A DNA stretch of 7,979 nucleotides, from the NCBI GenBank assembly GCA_900757695.1, contig CAAEOU010000307.1, positions 1 through 7,979 on the forward strand, in the 5' to 3' direction. The stretch is from an uncultured Oscillospiraceae bacterium (GTDB lineage Bacteria; Bacillota_A; Clostridia; Oscillospirales; Oscillospiraceae). Position numbers and translations under genes: made by a program. Below the pieces are notes generated by a model. That model did no database searches, had not been told where the DNA came from, and saw only the letters and a program-made list of their open reading frames with translations. Below are positions 1 to 6,415 of the stretch, one piece after another; the first letter of the stretch is position 1; the number at the start of each line of letters is the position of its first letter.

Positions 1-1379
1 ACAAGTATTTTCTCCGGCAGGCAAACCAAAAGGACTATCTGTTTCAGGTTTGCAATCATAATCTCCTGCTGGCAGACATGATCCATCGGGAATCAAATCT
101 GAAACCCATTCTTCCCACCGGCTGCTGCATCATTATGGATGAAAGTCATAAGCTGTTGGATACTGCCCGTCAGATGTTCGGACTGTCCCTGACCGGGGAC
201 GATCTTACAGACCTGCTTTCTGAGCTTCAGCAGGAAGGGTATGAGGAATTTGAACGGTTCCTTCGATTTAGTCTTCGGAAGCTGCGCTCCATGCTGGAAC
301 AGCCGCCAGAAACACATTCTCTGGATGAATATGCAACGGTAATGCCCATGCCGTACTGCCTGCTTACTGAATTTATGCGGCAGCACCTGCTGGCAGGTTC
401 GCTGCGGAGTCGTATGCAAAGAATCATTTCCGTAATGGATGCCGTGACCAGCCAGCAAAGATTGGATGATCGGGTGTGCTATTTGGCGGCGAATGACGCA
501 GGCGGAACGGATCTTCTGGTCAGCACCTATCGGCTGGATCGGGAGCTGAGTCGGATTCTTTGGCAGCAGCGGAAGGGTATGATCCTGACCTCCGGGACGC
601 TGGCTGTTGGAACGGATTTTAGACGCTTTCGGCTGGAATCCGGCCTTGCCCACAATGGAAGGGTAGAAGAAACCGTTGCAGCTTCGCCCTTCGACTATGC
701 CTCCAACTGCCTGCTGTACCTTCCAAAGCATCCGGTACATTTTCCTACTATGGGGCAGGATACCGAGGAGTATTATGATCGGCTTTCCACACAGATCATA
801 GAGCTGCTGGACGCTTCCTCCGGCCACGGTCTGGTGCTGTTCACCTCCTACACCATGATGGAGGCAGTGGGAGAGCGGCTCCGGCAGGGGAACCTTCTGT
901 ATCCGATTTACACCCTGCGGAAGCACCAGTCGAGTCTGTTAAAGCAATTCCAAAATCATCCCGGCGCCGTCCTGCTGGCCACCGGCTCTGCATGGGAGGG
1001 CATGGACTTTCCCGGCGATCAGGTGTCCATGCTGATTATCCCCAGACTCCCCTTTGGGACTCCCAACGAACTGGGAGAACGGAAGCGGGCTGAGTATGAA
1101 ACCCTGAAAGACTATATTCAAAAAGAGGTTGTTCCGGAAATGCAGATCAAGCTCCGGCAGGGCTTTGGCCGTGCGGTTCGGACGGAAACAGATACCTGCG
1201 TGGTGGCTGTTTTAGATGAACGGTGTGTGCCGGGAAAGCGCTATTACAAGGCACTGCGCAATGCGCTGCCCGATGAGATTCCGGAAACCAGAGAGCTTGC
1301 GGAGATTACGGAGTTTATGCTGGACAGAAAGACGAACGAGTATTTCCGAGAGGGAACAGAATATGAATGCAAAGGATGA
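1..1379 (+). CDS. DinG/XPD-type ATP-dependent DNA helicase, C-terminal part (5' end outside window)
   Basis: The frame is open from base 3, before the first Met at 78, so the N-terminus with the Walker A motif lies upstream of the window. The fragment starts with NHNLLLAD, typical just before motif II in DinG-like helicases. Numbering from the Met at 78, it then shows DESH (21-24, DEAH-like motif II), SGTL (172-175, motif III-like), LFTSYTMM (254-261), WEGMDFPGD (306-314, motif V) and QGFGRAVR (361-368, motif VI with arginine finger). This family uses ATP to unwind DNA from 5' to 3'; the Fe-S region, if present, would be in the missing part. Its stop overlaps the start of the SHOCT-like gene by 17 bp, and the recombinase operon follows, so it is probably an element-borne helicase rather than the housekeeping dinG. 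Its role in element replication or transfer is inferred. Confidence 0.9.
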   Translation, partial: KYFLRQANQKDYLFQVCNHNLLLADMIHRESNLKPILPTGCCIIMDESHKLLDTARQMFGLSLTGDDLTDLLSELQQEGYEEFERFLRFSLRKLRSMLEQPPETHSLDEYATVMPMPYCLLTEFMRQHLLAGSLRSRMQRIISVMDAVTSQQRLDDRVCYLAANDAGGTDLLVSTYRLDRELSRILWQQRKGMILTSGTLAVGTDFRRFRLESGLAHNGRVEETVAASPFDYASNCLLYLPKHPVHFPTMGQDTEEYYDRLSTQIIELLDASSGHGLVLFTSYTMMEAVGERLRQGNLLYPIYTLRKHQSSLLKQFQNHPGAVLLATGSAWEGMDFPGDQVSMLIIPRLPFGTPNELGERKRAEYETLKDYIQKEVVPEMQIKLRQGFGRAVRTETDTCVVAVLDERCVPGKRYYKALRNALPDEIPETRELAEITEFMLDRKTNEYFREGTEYECKG

Positions 1380-1509
1380 TCTCCAATACATTATCATTAT
1401 GCGCTGTCTCGACCAAATGGAGCGGGAGGGCGTAATTACCAGCCAGGAATATGCGAGGGCAAAGAAAGCGGCACAGAAGGAATTAAATCCGCAAAGTGTC
1501 TGGAGATAG
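1363..1509 (+). CDS. Small SHOCT-like protein, 48 aa
   Basis: The preferred start is the ATG at 1363, giving MNAKDDLQYIIIMRCLDQ at the N-terminus. A GAGAGGGA Shine-Dalgarno lies about 8 bp upstream, inside the end of the helicase gene. A longer frame exists from 1216, but its extra part is only the helicase gene read in another frame. The core CLDQMEREGVITSQEYARAK fits the SHOCT pattern (short helix, then G-x-I-T-x-x-E-[FY]), a motif often found at the ends of longer proteins and in small proteins of Gram-positive mobile elements. No signal peptide, membrane segment or catalytic motif is visible. The 17-bp overlap with the helicase suggests translational coupling, and the recombinase triplet begins 56 bp further on. 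A regulatory or protein-binding role in the recombinase module is possible, but its function is not known from the sequence. Confidence 0.72.
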   Translation: MNAKDDLQYIIIMRCLDQMEREGVITSQEYARAKKAAQKELNPQSVWR

Positions 1510-1551
1510 CGCTGGATTTCCGTGGACTTTTGTAGTATGGTGTGTGCTGAA

Positions 1552-1560
1552 AGAGGAGGG
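1552..1560 (+). promoter_or_regulatory. Ribosome binding site of the first recombinase
   Basis: AGAGGAGGG lies 5 bp before the ATG at 1566 and fixes that start. The nearer ATG at 1561 is out of frame and meets a stop after five codons. The site sits at the end of a 56-bp gap after the small SHOCT-like gene. I see no convincing promoter in that gap, so read-through from the helicase transcript is likely. Confidence 0.75.
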
Positions 1561-1565
1561 ATGAG

Positions 1566-3107
1566 ATGGCAACGGTAAAGGTCATACCAGCAAGAGCTAG
1601 AAAGCAGGAAATACTGCGGGTTGCAGCGTACTGTCGTGTCAGCTCGGACTCCGCAGACCAGCAGCATTCCTATGCAGCACAAGTACTCTATTATACAAAA
1701 GAGATTCAGCGTCATGTGGAATGGAAGCTGGTGGACATCTATACGGATGATGGAATCACAGGCACCAGCATGATACAGCGGAAAGAATTCCAGAGAATGT
1801 TGTCAGATTGCCGGGATGGGAAAATTGATCGGATTCTGGTCAAGTCACTGTCCCGGTTCTCCAGAAATACAAAGGACTGCTTGACCGTGCTGCGGGAGCT
1901 CTCTCAGCTTGGGGTTAGCGTCTCCTTTGAGAAAGAACGAATTGATACTGCCACGCTCACCATTGAAATGATGGTGAGCGTTTTTGGCGCCATTGCCCAG
2001 CAGGAGTCCATGTCTATCTCTCAAAACCAGCGGATGAGCTACCAGCGCCGCATGGAAAAGGGAGAGTTTATTACCTGTAAGCCGCCGTATGGCTATCGGA
2101 TTGTAAATCGAAAAGAGCTGGAAATCGTACCGGAGGAAGCGGAGCTGATTCGGTGGATCTTCCATGCTTACCTGAACGGAAAAGGAATGGATGAAATTGC
2201 GGCGGACTTAACGGAAAGGCGTGTGAAAGGACCAGACGGCAGTGAAACATGGTCCAATGCAACGGTACAGTATATCTTAACCAATGAAAAATACATTGGA
2301 GATTCCCTTTGCCAGAAGGAATATACCGATGCATTCCCGTTTGTGGAGAAGCGGAACCGTGGGGAACGGCCACAGTACTATGTGGAGAATACCCATCCTG
2401 CGATTTTATCACGGGATGCGTTCCAAAGGGTTCAGCGGCTCCGCACAGTTAAGGCGCAGCGGACGAAGAAAACGGCTGTCCAGTCTCCCCTGAGCGGAAA
2501 GCTTGTTTGCGGCGAGTGCGGTGCCGGGTTCATCCATCGAACCTCCAAGCGAGGGGAGTCTGTTTGGTGCTGTAGGAAGCACGACAAAAATGCAAAGGAA
2601 TGCCCAGCACCAAGAATAAAGGAGTCGGAAATATTAGAGGGATTTGTAAGTGCATATCATCGGCTGAAAGCACATGAAAGAGAAGTGCTGGAACCAATTC
2701 CAGCGCAGCTGAATGCACTGTTGTCCGGTGTACAAAGAAGAAATCCGGAACTGGTTATGGTAAACCAAGAGATTGCAAAATTATCTGAACAGATTCACGG
2801 GGTTCGGAAACTTCAAACTATGGGAGTGCTGTCGCCGGACTTGGGGATTGCAAAGCTAAGCGCCTTACGGAAAAAGCTGGACGAGCAGCAGGTAAAACGA
2901 AAAAGGCTTCAGCAGAACGATGCGCTGGAGCTGCAGGTGCAGGAAATACAGGATACCATCCGTAAGATACAGTGCGGCCCAGACCAACTGATGGAATTTG
3001 ATGCAGAGGTGTTTGAAAACCTGGTGCAGAAGGTGCGGGTAACCGCCAACGGAAGCTTGGAATTCTGCCTGTATGGTGGGATCAAACTGGAAAAGGAGAG
3101 AACGTAG
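1566..3107 (+). CDS. Large serine recombinase 1 (full length, 513 aa)
   Basis: A site-specific recombinase expected to cut both DNA strands through a phosphoserine link and join attachment sites. Domains in order: resolvase catalytic domain (~17-155) with YCRVS carrying the nucleophile Ser26, DDGITGTSM (61-69) and KSLSRFSRN (93-101) with the active-site arginines; recombinase domain (~172-300) starting PPYGYRIV; zinc ribbon with C315, C318, C335/C336 and C346; a charged coiled-coil region (~375-460); and a C-terminal strand ending FCLYGGIKLE. Length and domain order match Tn4451 TnpX-type and ICE integrases, and no catalytic residue is missing. The second recombinase follows after 2 bp. The DNA contains a perfect terminator-like hairpin at 1953-1985. 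Integrase or excisionase of the element is the best call; the target site cannot be read from the protein. Confidence 0.93.
   Translation: MATVKVIPARARKQEILRVAAYCRVSSDSADQQHSYAAQVLYYTKEIQRHVEWKLVDIYTDDGITGTSMIQRKEFQRMLSDCRDGKIDRILVKSLSRFSRNTKDCLTVLRELSQLGVSVSFEKERIDTATLTIEMMVSVFGAIAQQESMSISQNQRMSYQRRMEKGEFITCKPPYGYRIVNRKELEIVPEEAELIRWIFHAYLNGKGMDEIAADLTERRVKGPDGSETWSNATVQYILTNEKYIGDSLCQKEYTDAFPFVEKRNRGERPQYYVENTHPAILSRDAFQRVQRLRTVKAQRTKKTAVQSPLSGKLVCGECGAGFIHRTSKRGESVWCCRKHDKNAKECPAPRIKESEILEGFVSAYHRLKAHEREVLEPIPAQLNALLSGVQRRNPELVMVNQEIAKLSEQIHGVRKLQTMGVLSPDLGIAKLSALRKKLDEQQVKRKRLQQNDALELQVQEIQDTIRKIQCGPDQLMEFDAEVFENLVQKVRVTANGSLEFCLYGGIKLEKERT
1953..1985 (+). other. Perfect 11-bp hairpin with T run inside recombinase 1
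   Basis: ACGCTCACCAT (1953-1963) is the exact reverse complement of ATGGTGAGCGT (1971-1981), with a 7-base loop TGAAATG. The second arm runs into TTTTT (1981-1985). This is the shape of an intrinsic terminator, but it lies in codons for the catalytic domain (TLTIEMMVSVF, residues 130-140). It might attenuate transcription of the recombinase row or affect mRNA folding, or it might be chance. The corresponding part of the third recombinase does not show it. Confidence 0.5.
3094..3100 (+). promoter_or_regulatory. Ribosome binding site of the short recombinase
   Basis: AGGAGAG lies 9 bp before the ATG at 3110, inside the last codons of the first recombinase. It supports a genuine start for a protein that begins directly at the recombinase domain. 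The short protein is therefore not simply the broken tail of a longer gene. Confidence 0.65.
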
Positions 3108-3109
3108 TT

Positions 3110-3862
3110 ATGCGCCGTATGATGCCCTATGGATATGAAATTCGAGATGGCAGCTATGTGATTTCGGAACCAATGGCGGAGAATGTCCGGTCAATCTATC
3201 AGTTGTATTTGAACGGGCAGTCCTACTCCGGCATTTCTAAGATGCTTGTGCAATCACAGGATGGAATCCAGTGGAATAAGCACCGGGTTAAACGCATCTT
3301 GGAGGATGAGCGATACGTAGGCGACGATAGATGGCCTGCTGTGATCCAAAGGGAGCAGTATGAGAAGGTGCAGGACACAATTGCCAGTAAAACAGCAAAC
3401 TATCAGAAAAGAAGCAAACCACAGGATGTGATTTGGAAGAAGCTGATCTGCGGAAGCTGTGGCGGGCAAGTCCATCGGACTGGTGCGAGGGTTGAAGGGG
3501 GAAAGACTCAACTTCGATGCAAAAAATGTGGCATGACGCTGGCATATAAAAGAGATGAGTTTGTAAATGAGGTTAAAATACAAATAGATAGATTATGTCA
3601 ACCGAATGGCGGCGAATATGAACCATCTGATGAGGTAATCCGGATAGAAAATCAGATCAACCGAGGTCTAGAATGCCCGGATGATCCAGAGTGTGTGTTG
3701 AACCAAATTCTAAATGGAGCGGCGGCGAGATTCCGCTGCTGCCCAGAAGCTAGTGATGGGCGGCAGATGGAACCGGTGGATTGGATGATCGCAGGGCGAT
3801 GGATTCAAAGTATTGCTCTGACAGAAAATAAGGATATTTATGTAAACCTAAAGAGGAAGTGA
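3110..3862 (+). CDS. Short recombinase-family protein lacking the catalytic domain (250 aa)
   Basis: The protein begins directly with MMPYGYEI, the first strand of the recombinase (DNA-binding) domain, which occupies about residues 4-95 and includes IYQLYLNG and RILEDERYVGD. A C4 zinc ribbon follows (C114, C117, C137, C140), then a short tail ending DIYVNLKRK, comparable to the last strand of large serine recombinases. The resolvase domain is absent: there is no YxRVS and no KSLSRF motif. The long coiled-coil region is also much reduced. Its own ribosome binding site and tight spacing (2 bp after recombinase 1, 4 bp before recombinase 3) suggest a maintained gene rather than debris. It cannot cut DNA by the serine mechanism, so an accessory DNA-binding or partner subunit of the two catalytic recombinases is inferred. 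A decayed but still open gene is the alternative. Confidence 0.88.
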   Translation: MRRMMPYGYEIRDGSYVISEPMAENVRSIYQLYLNGQSYSGISKMLVQSQDGIQWNKHRVKRILEDERYVGDDRWPAVIQREQYEKVQDTIASKTANYQKRSKPQDVIWKKLICGSCGGQVHRTGARVEGGKTQLRCKKCGMTLAYKRDEFVNEVKIQIDRLCQPNGGEYEPSDEVIRIENQINRGLECPDDPECVLNQILNGAAARFRCCPEASDGRQMEPVDWMIAGRWIQSIALTENKDIYVNLKRK

Positions 3863-3866
3863 GCAT

Positions 3867-5483
3867 ATGGAACGCAGGGTCCGTGTAATTCCGGCAACGG
3901 TAGCTGAAAATAGCGGAGTATCCAAGAGAAGAAAAAGCCTTCGGGTTGCGGCATACTGCCGGGTTAGTACAGATGATGAAGAACAGATTACAAGCTACGA
4001 AGCGCAGAAGGACTACTATAACCAGTATATCAGCCACCATGAAGGATGGAGACTGGTTCGGATTTATGCGGACCGTGGAATTTCCGGCACCAGTATGAAG
4101 AAGCGGACAGAGTTTAATCAGATGCTTGCAGCTTGTCGGAAGGGACGGATTGACCTGATTATTACAAAGTCCCTGTCCAGGTTTGCACGAAATACAGTGG
4201 ACTGTCTGGATACCGTGCGTGAGCTGAAAGGGCTTGGAATCGGGGTGCTTTTTGAAAAAGAAAACATCAATACACTGACAGAATCCAGCGAGTTTATGGT
4301 AACGCTGTTCAGCGGATTTGCGCAGGCTGAGTCCGAATCTATCAGTAAAAATGTTTCATGGGGAATCCGCAAGAGCATGGAGAATGGTAATGTTCCCATT
4401 CAATACAGTAAGCTGCTAGGATACCGAAAAGGATCAGATGGGCTGCCAGAGATCATTCCGGAAGAAGCGGAAACCGTGCGGTGGATCTTTAAGAGCTACT
4501 TGAAGGGCGATTCCTATGCGACAATAAAGGAAAATCTGGAGGCAAAGAAAATTCCGAGCCCCATGGGCGGAGCGCAGTGGTCTATAGCGACGATTCGTGG
4601 GATGCTGCGAAATGAAAAATATGCAGGGGATGCGCTATTACAGAAAACGTTTATCACAGACTGCATCAGTAAAAAGGTCCGGAAAAACAATGGAGAGCGC
4701 CCCATGTACTATGTGGAAAATCATCATGAGGCGATTGTGGATCGGGAGCTGTTCCAGCGTGTGCAGGAGGAAATTGCCCGGAGAAGCAGCCGAAGAAAGG
4801 TGGCTCAGAGAACAGCCAAAACAGAGCAGGGAAAGTACTCGGGAAAATATGCGCTGACAGAACGACTGGTATGTGGAGAATGCGGTACACAATATAAAAG
4901 GTGCACCTGGCGAAAGAATGGTAAGACAAGAATTGTATGGCGATGTGTCTCCCGGCTGGAATTTGGTAAGCAATACTGCCACAACTCGCCCACTATGGAT
5001 GAGGCGAAGATTCAGCAGGCAATCGTCAGTGCAATGAATCGCCTTGCAGCGGCCGAGAATATCACCGAAATGATTACAAGGCTTGTCAACGGTACGACGG
5101 TACGTTGGATGCAGAATACAGAGCTGGATGAACTTCGGGAGGAACTGAGCGAGATTTCAGCACAGCAGGAGACCGTGCTGGAAAAACTGTTGGTGAACTT
5201 GGAAAATCACGAGCTGACAGAGCAGCTCCAGCAACTGACACAGCGGAAAACAGAATTGGACAGGAAGGTGGAAAAGCTTCGGCGGGAGAAGCAGGCGGCA
5301 TCCACGCCAGATCCTCACACAGAAGCTTTGCGGATGTGGCTGGAAGGCCATCCTGCGGCGCTCAGGGAGTATGACGATACGCTGACCCGGAATATTGTGC
5401 AGCAGGTTGTTGTGGTCAATGAGAATTTGCTGAGAATCAAGTTTTATGGGATGGGGGAGGAGCTGGAGCAGAAAATAGAATGA
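3867..5483 (+). CDS. Large serine recombinase 3 (full length, 538 aa)
   Basis: A second complete large serine recombinase. The resolvase domain (~25-165) has YCRVS with Ser34, DRGISGTSM (69-77) and KSLSRFARN (101-109). The recombinase domain is ~182-310, followed by a zinc ribbon with C336, C339, C360 and C371 (an extra C346 lies in the ribbon). A strong coiled coil rich in Glu, Leu and Gln spans ~425-480, and the C-terminal strand reads LRIKFYGMGEELE. The ATG at 3867 is preceded by GAGGA at 3853-3857. It resembles recombinase 1 in architecture and in blocks such as GERPxYYVEN, but is clearly diverged, so the two are old paralogues rather than a recent duplication. As last gene of the row it is followed by an intrinsic terminator. 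It probably works with the other two in integration and excision, possibly in the way paired Ccr recombinases do in SCC elements; that comparison is inference. Confidence 0.93.
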   Translation: MERRVRVIPATVAENSGVSKRRKSLRVAAYCRVSTDDEEQITSYEAQKDYYNQYISHHEGWRLVRIYADRGISGTSMKKRTEFNQMLAACRKGRIDLIITKSLSRFARNTVDCLDTVRELKGLGIGVLFEKENINTLTESSEFMVTLFSGFAQAESESISKNVSWGIRKSMENGNVPIQYSKLLGYRKGSDGLPEIIPEEAETVRWIFKSYLKGDSYATIKENLEAKKIPSPMGGAQWSIATIRGMLRNEKYAGDALLQKTFITDCISKKVRKNNGERPMYYVENHHEAIVDRELFQRVQEEIARRSSRRKVAQRTAKTEQGKYSGKYALTERLVCGECGTQYKRCTWRKNGKTRIVWRCVSRLEFGKQYCHNSPTMDEAKIQQAIVSAMNRLAAAENITEMITRLVNGTTVRWMQNTELDELREELSEISAQQETVLEKLLVNLENHELTEQLQQLTQRKTELDRKVEKLRREKQAASTPDPHTEALRMWLEGHPAALREYDDTLTRNIVQQVVVVNENLLRIKFYGMGEELEQKIE

Positions 5484-5490
5484 TGCAGAA

Positions 5491-5506
5491 GTCTGAAAAT
5501 ACAGAC
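5491..5506. repeat. Short inverted repeat after the last recombinase
   Basis: GTCTG (5491-5495) and CAGAC (5502-5506) flank the six bases AAAATA. An 8-bp direct repeat, CAGATATG, lies nearby at 5543-5550 and 5568-5575; its second copy is part of the terminator. The 71 bases between the recombinase stop and the terminator hold no other structure I can see. These small symmetries could belong to an end or binding site of the element, but they are short enough to be chance. Confidence 0.25.
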
Positions 5507-5554
5507 GTGCGATAAAGCAGAAAGTCAGGCATCTTTTTCGTTCAGATATGACAA

Positions 5555-5597
5555 ACGGGAAAATCTACAGATATGTGGGTTTTCCTGTTTTTATTTT
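5555..5597 (+). terminator. Intrinsic terminator of the recombinase operon
   Basis: ACGGGAAAATCTACA (5555-5569) pairs along all 15 positions with TGTGGGTTTTCCTGT (5574-5588), counting three G-U pairs, around the loop GATA. The T-rich run TTTTTATTTT (5588-5597) follows at once. The site is 71 bp after the stop of recombinase 3, as expected for the end of this transcript. Confidence 0.85.
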
Positions 5598-5612
5598 GCG
5601 TCATATAAAAGG

Positions 5613-5640
5613 AAAGCAGCACGCTATTGTGCTGCTTTTT
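5613..5640. terminator. Bidirectional terminator-like hairpin between convergent units
   Basis: AAAGCAGCAC (5613-5622) and GTGCTGCTTT (5629-5638) form a perfect 10-bp stem around GCTATT. Read on plus it ends in TTTTT (5636-5640); read on minus it ends in TTTCCTTTT. It overlaps the stop and last codons of the minus-strand chimeric gene, so it probably served the recombinase whose 3' end survives there, and it also backs up the terminator at 5555-5597. Confidence 0.75.
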
Positions 5641-6142
5641 CGTGATATTCCAAAGTATGAAAATCATCGAAGGATATATTGAACTCTACTGTAATCTCAT
5701 AATTCCGCCGGACATAAACTGCTTTGATAAGCTGTGATACGATTATTTTCTTTTTTGCAATAGTGCAATGATCGTATAGATCAGCCCAGGAGAGAATTTG
5801 ATGGTATTCCTGTTCTAAGGCAGAGGAAGATTCCAAAAGGGACTGATATTCCTTTTGACATGTTTCTAACTGTGCTTGTGCTTTTTGTTCCTTTTCAGTA
5901 GCTTCATCCAACAAGCTGGATAACAGCTCTTGGCTAAATTTAATGGTTGTGTTGGGAATATTGGTACCAGAACGCCCAATAACGCCCTTGTGGAACAGGT
6001 AATGGGAAATACGCTGAGAACCGTATCCTTCGTTGGCATACAGGTCAAAAATAAGCTGCACAATTTCAGCTTCTGATGGATTGATTGCGAGATCAAAGAC
6101 TGCTTTTCCACGCTTGTTAATTCGTCCTTTTTCAACCAGAGT
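5624..6142 (-). pseudogene. Serine recombinase remnant (recombinase domain piece plus C-terminal tail)
   Basis: This part of the chimeric frame keeps roughly 65 residues of a recombinase domain, up to GTNIPNTTIK, then jumps to a coiled coil (FSQELLSSLLDEATEKEQKA onward) and a C-terminal segment ending NISFDDF. The catalytic domain and the zinc ribbon with its cysteines are missing. Its sequence is not close to the three plus-strand recombinases, so it stems from a different element. Codon use is visibly more AT-rich than in the adjoining pilin part. The native stop and hairpin at its 3' end appear preserved. Confidence 0.8.
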
Positions 6143-6415
6143 ATAGCTGAACTCCACGCCCTGAATGGCGTACTGGTTCAGCGCCGTGTTCACCTGCTCG
6201 TCTGCAAGGCCGGTGGAAACATAGGACTGGGAATCCCAAACGCCGTCATTTTCCGCCCCGGTCAGGTCGTATTTGTACAGGGTCAGGGAGGTCGAACGGC
6301 TGGTGTCAATGGTGGCGGTGGCAGCGTCGGCGGCAGAAACGCCGCCGGAGATGGAAAAAGCCATGACCGCAGTCATGGCAAGGGCGCTGAGACGCTTCAA
6401 AATGTTAGATTTCAT
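5624..6415 (-). CDS. Chimeric frame: truncated pilin N-terminus fused to serine recombinase C-terminus (263 aa)
   Basis: The start ATG at 6415 has GGAGG 7 bp upstream and overlaps the preceding pilin gene by 11 bp. Residues 1-29 form a signal peptide (KSNILKR, then LSALAMTAVMAFSISG, cut near VSA-AD). Residues ~30-91, with SLTLYKYDLTGAENDGVW and AIQGVEFSY, match the first part of a SpaA-type backbone pilin. From about residue 92 the protein becomes recombinase-like: VEKGRINKRGKAVFDLAINP and EGYGSQRISHYL belong to a recombinase domain, and the tail ILSWADLYDHCTIAKKKIIV to the C-terminus of a large serine recombinase. Neither half can work as in its parent: there is no pilin body or LPXTG, and no recombinase catalytic domain. 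If made, the product would be exported and then probably degraded. It is best treated as a fused pseudogene; an assembly artefact is possible. Confidence 0.85.
   Translation of the reverse strand: MKSNILKRLSALAMTAVMAFSISGGVSAADAATATIDTSRSTSLTLYKYDLTGAENDGVWDSQSYVSTGLADEQVNTALNQYAIQGVEFSYTLVEKGRINKRGKAVFDLAINPSEAEIVQLIFDLYANEGYGSQRISHYLFHKGVIGRSGTNIPNTTIKFSQELLSSLLDEATEKEQKAQAQLETCQKEYQSLLESSSALEQEYHQILSWADLYDHCTIAKKKIIVSQLIKAVYVRRNYEITVEFNISFDDFHTLEYHEKAAQ
6143..6415 (-). pseudogene. 5' fragment of a SpaA-type backbone pilin gene
   Basis: Only the first 91 codons survive: signal peptide and the start of the N-terminal domain of the mature pilin. Backbone pilins usually run to about 450-550 residues with Cna-B domains, a YPKN-like pilin motif and LPXTG; all of these are lost. 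Position right after a larger LPMTG pilin, in a coupled operon, fits the order accessory pilin, backbone pilin, sortase. The sortase gene expected next is not in the window. Confidence 0.78.

Larger units (their letters stand above)
1..5597 (+). mobile_element. End region of an integrative element with a serine recombinase triplet
   Basis: Helicase, SHOCT-like gene and three recombinase genes lie on one strand with overlaps or gaps of at most 56 bp, and close with an intrinsic terminator. Triplets of serine integrases at one end of an integrative element are known from streptococcal and clostridial ICEs. The left end lies outside the window. The right end is not defined: I could not find a duplicated attachment core, and serine integrases leave only very short ones. 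A change from plus-strand element genes to a minus-strand pilus operon places the border somewhere between about 5484 and 6142. Confidence 0.55.

Noticed and set aside
93..926. Long minus-strand open frame opposite the helicase
   Set aside because: It has no recognisable protein features, and the plus strand carries all the helicase motifs in order.
1216..1362. Longer N-terminus for the small SHOCT-like gene
   Set aside because: The extra residues are the helicase coding sequence in another frame and look random. The ATG at 1363 has a good RBS and starts the recognisable domain.
1510..1565. Possible promoter in front of the recombinase triplet
   Set aside because: AT-rich pieces such as TAGTAT occur, but no -35/-10 pair with proper spacing stands out. 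Read-through from the upstream genes explains expression.
1566..5483. Recent duplication of recombinase 1 and recombinase 3
   Set aside because: They share domain order and short motifs, but the protein and DNA sequences differ throughout, so they are old paralogues.
6360..6379. Perfect 8-bp inverted repeat GCCATGAC / GTCATGGC with a 4-base loop
   Set aside because: It lies in signal-peptide codons for AMTAVMA, where repeated Ala, Met and Val codons easily give such symmetry. There is no T run and no link to a start or end of transcription.
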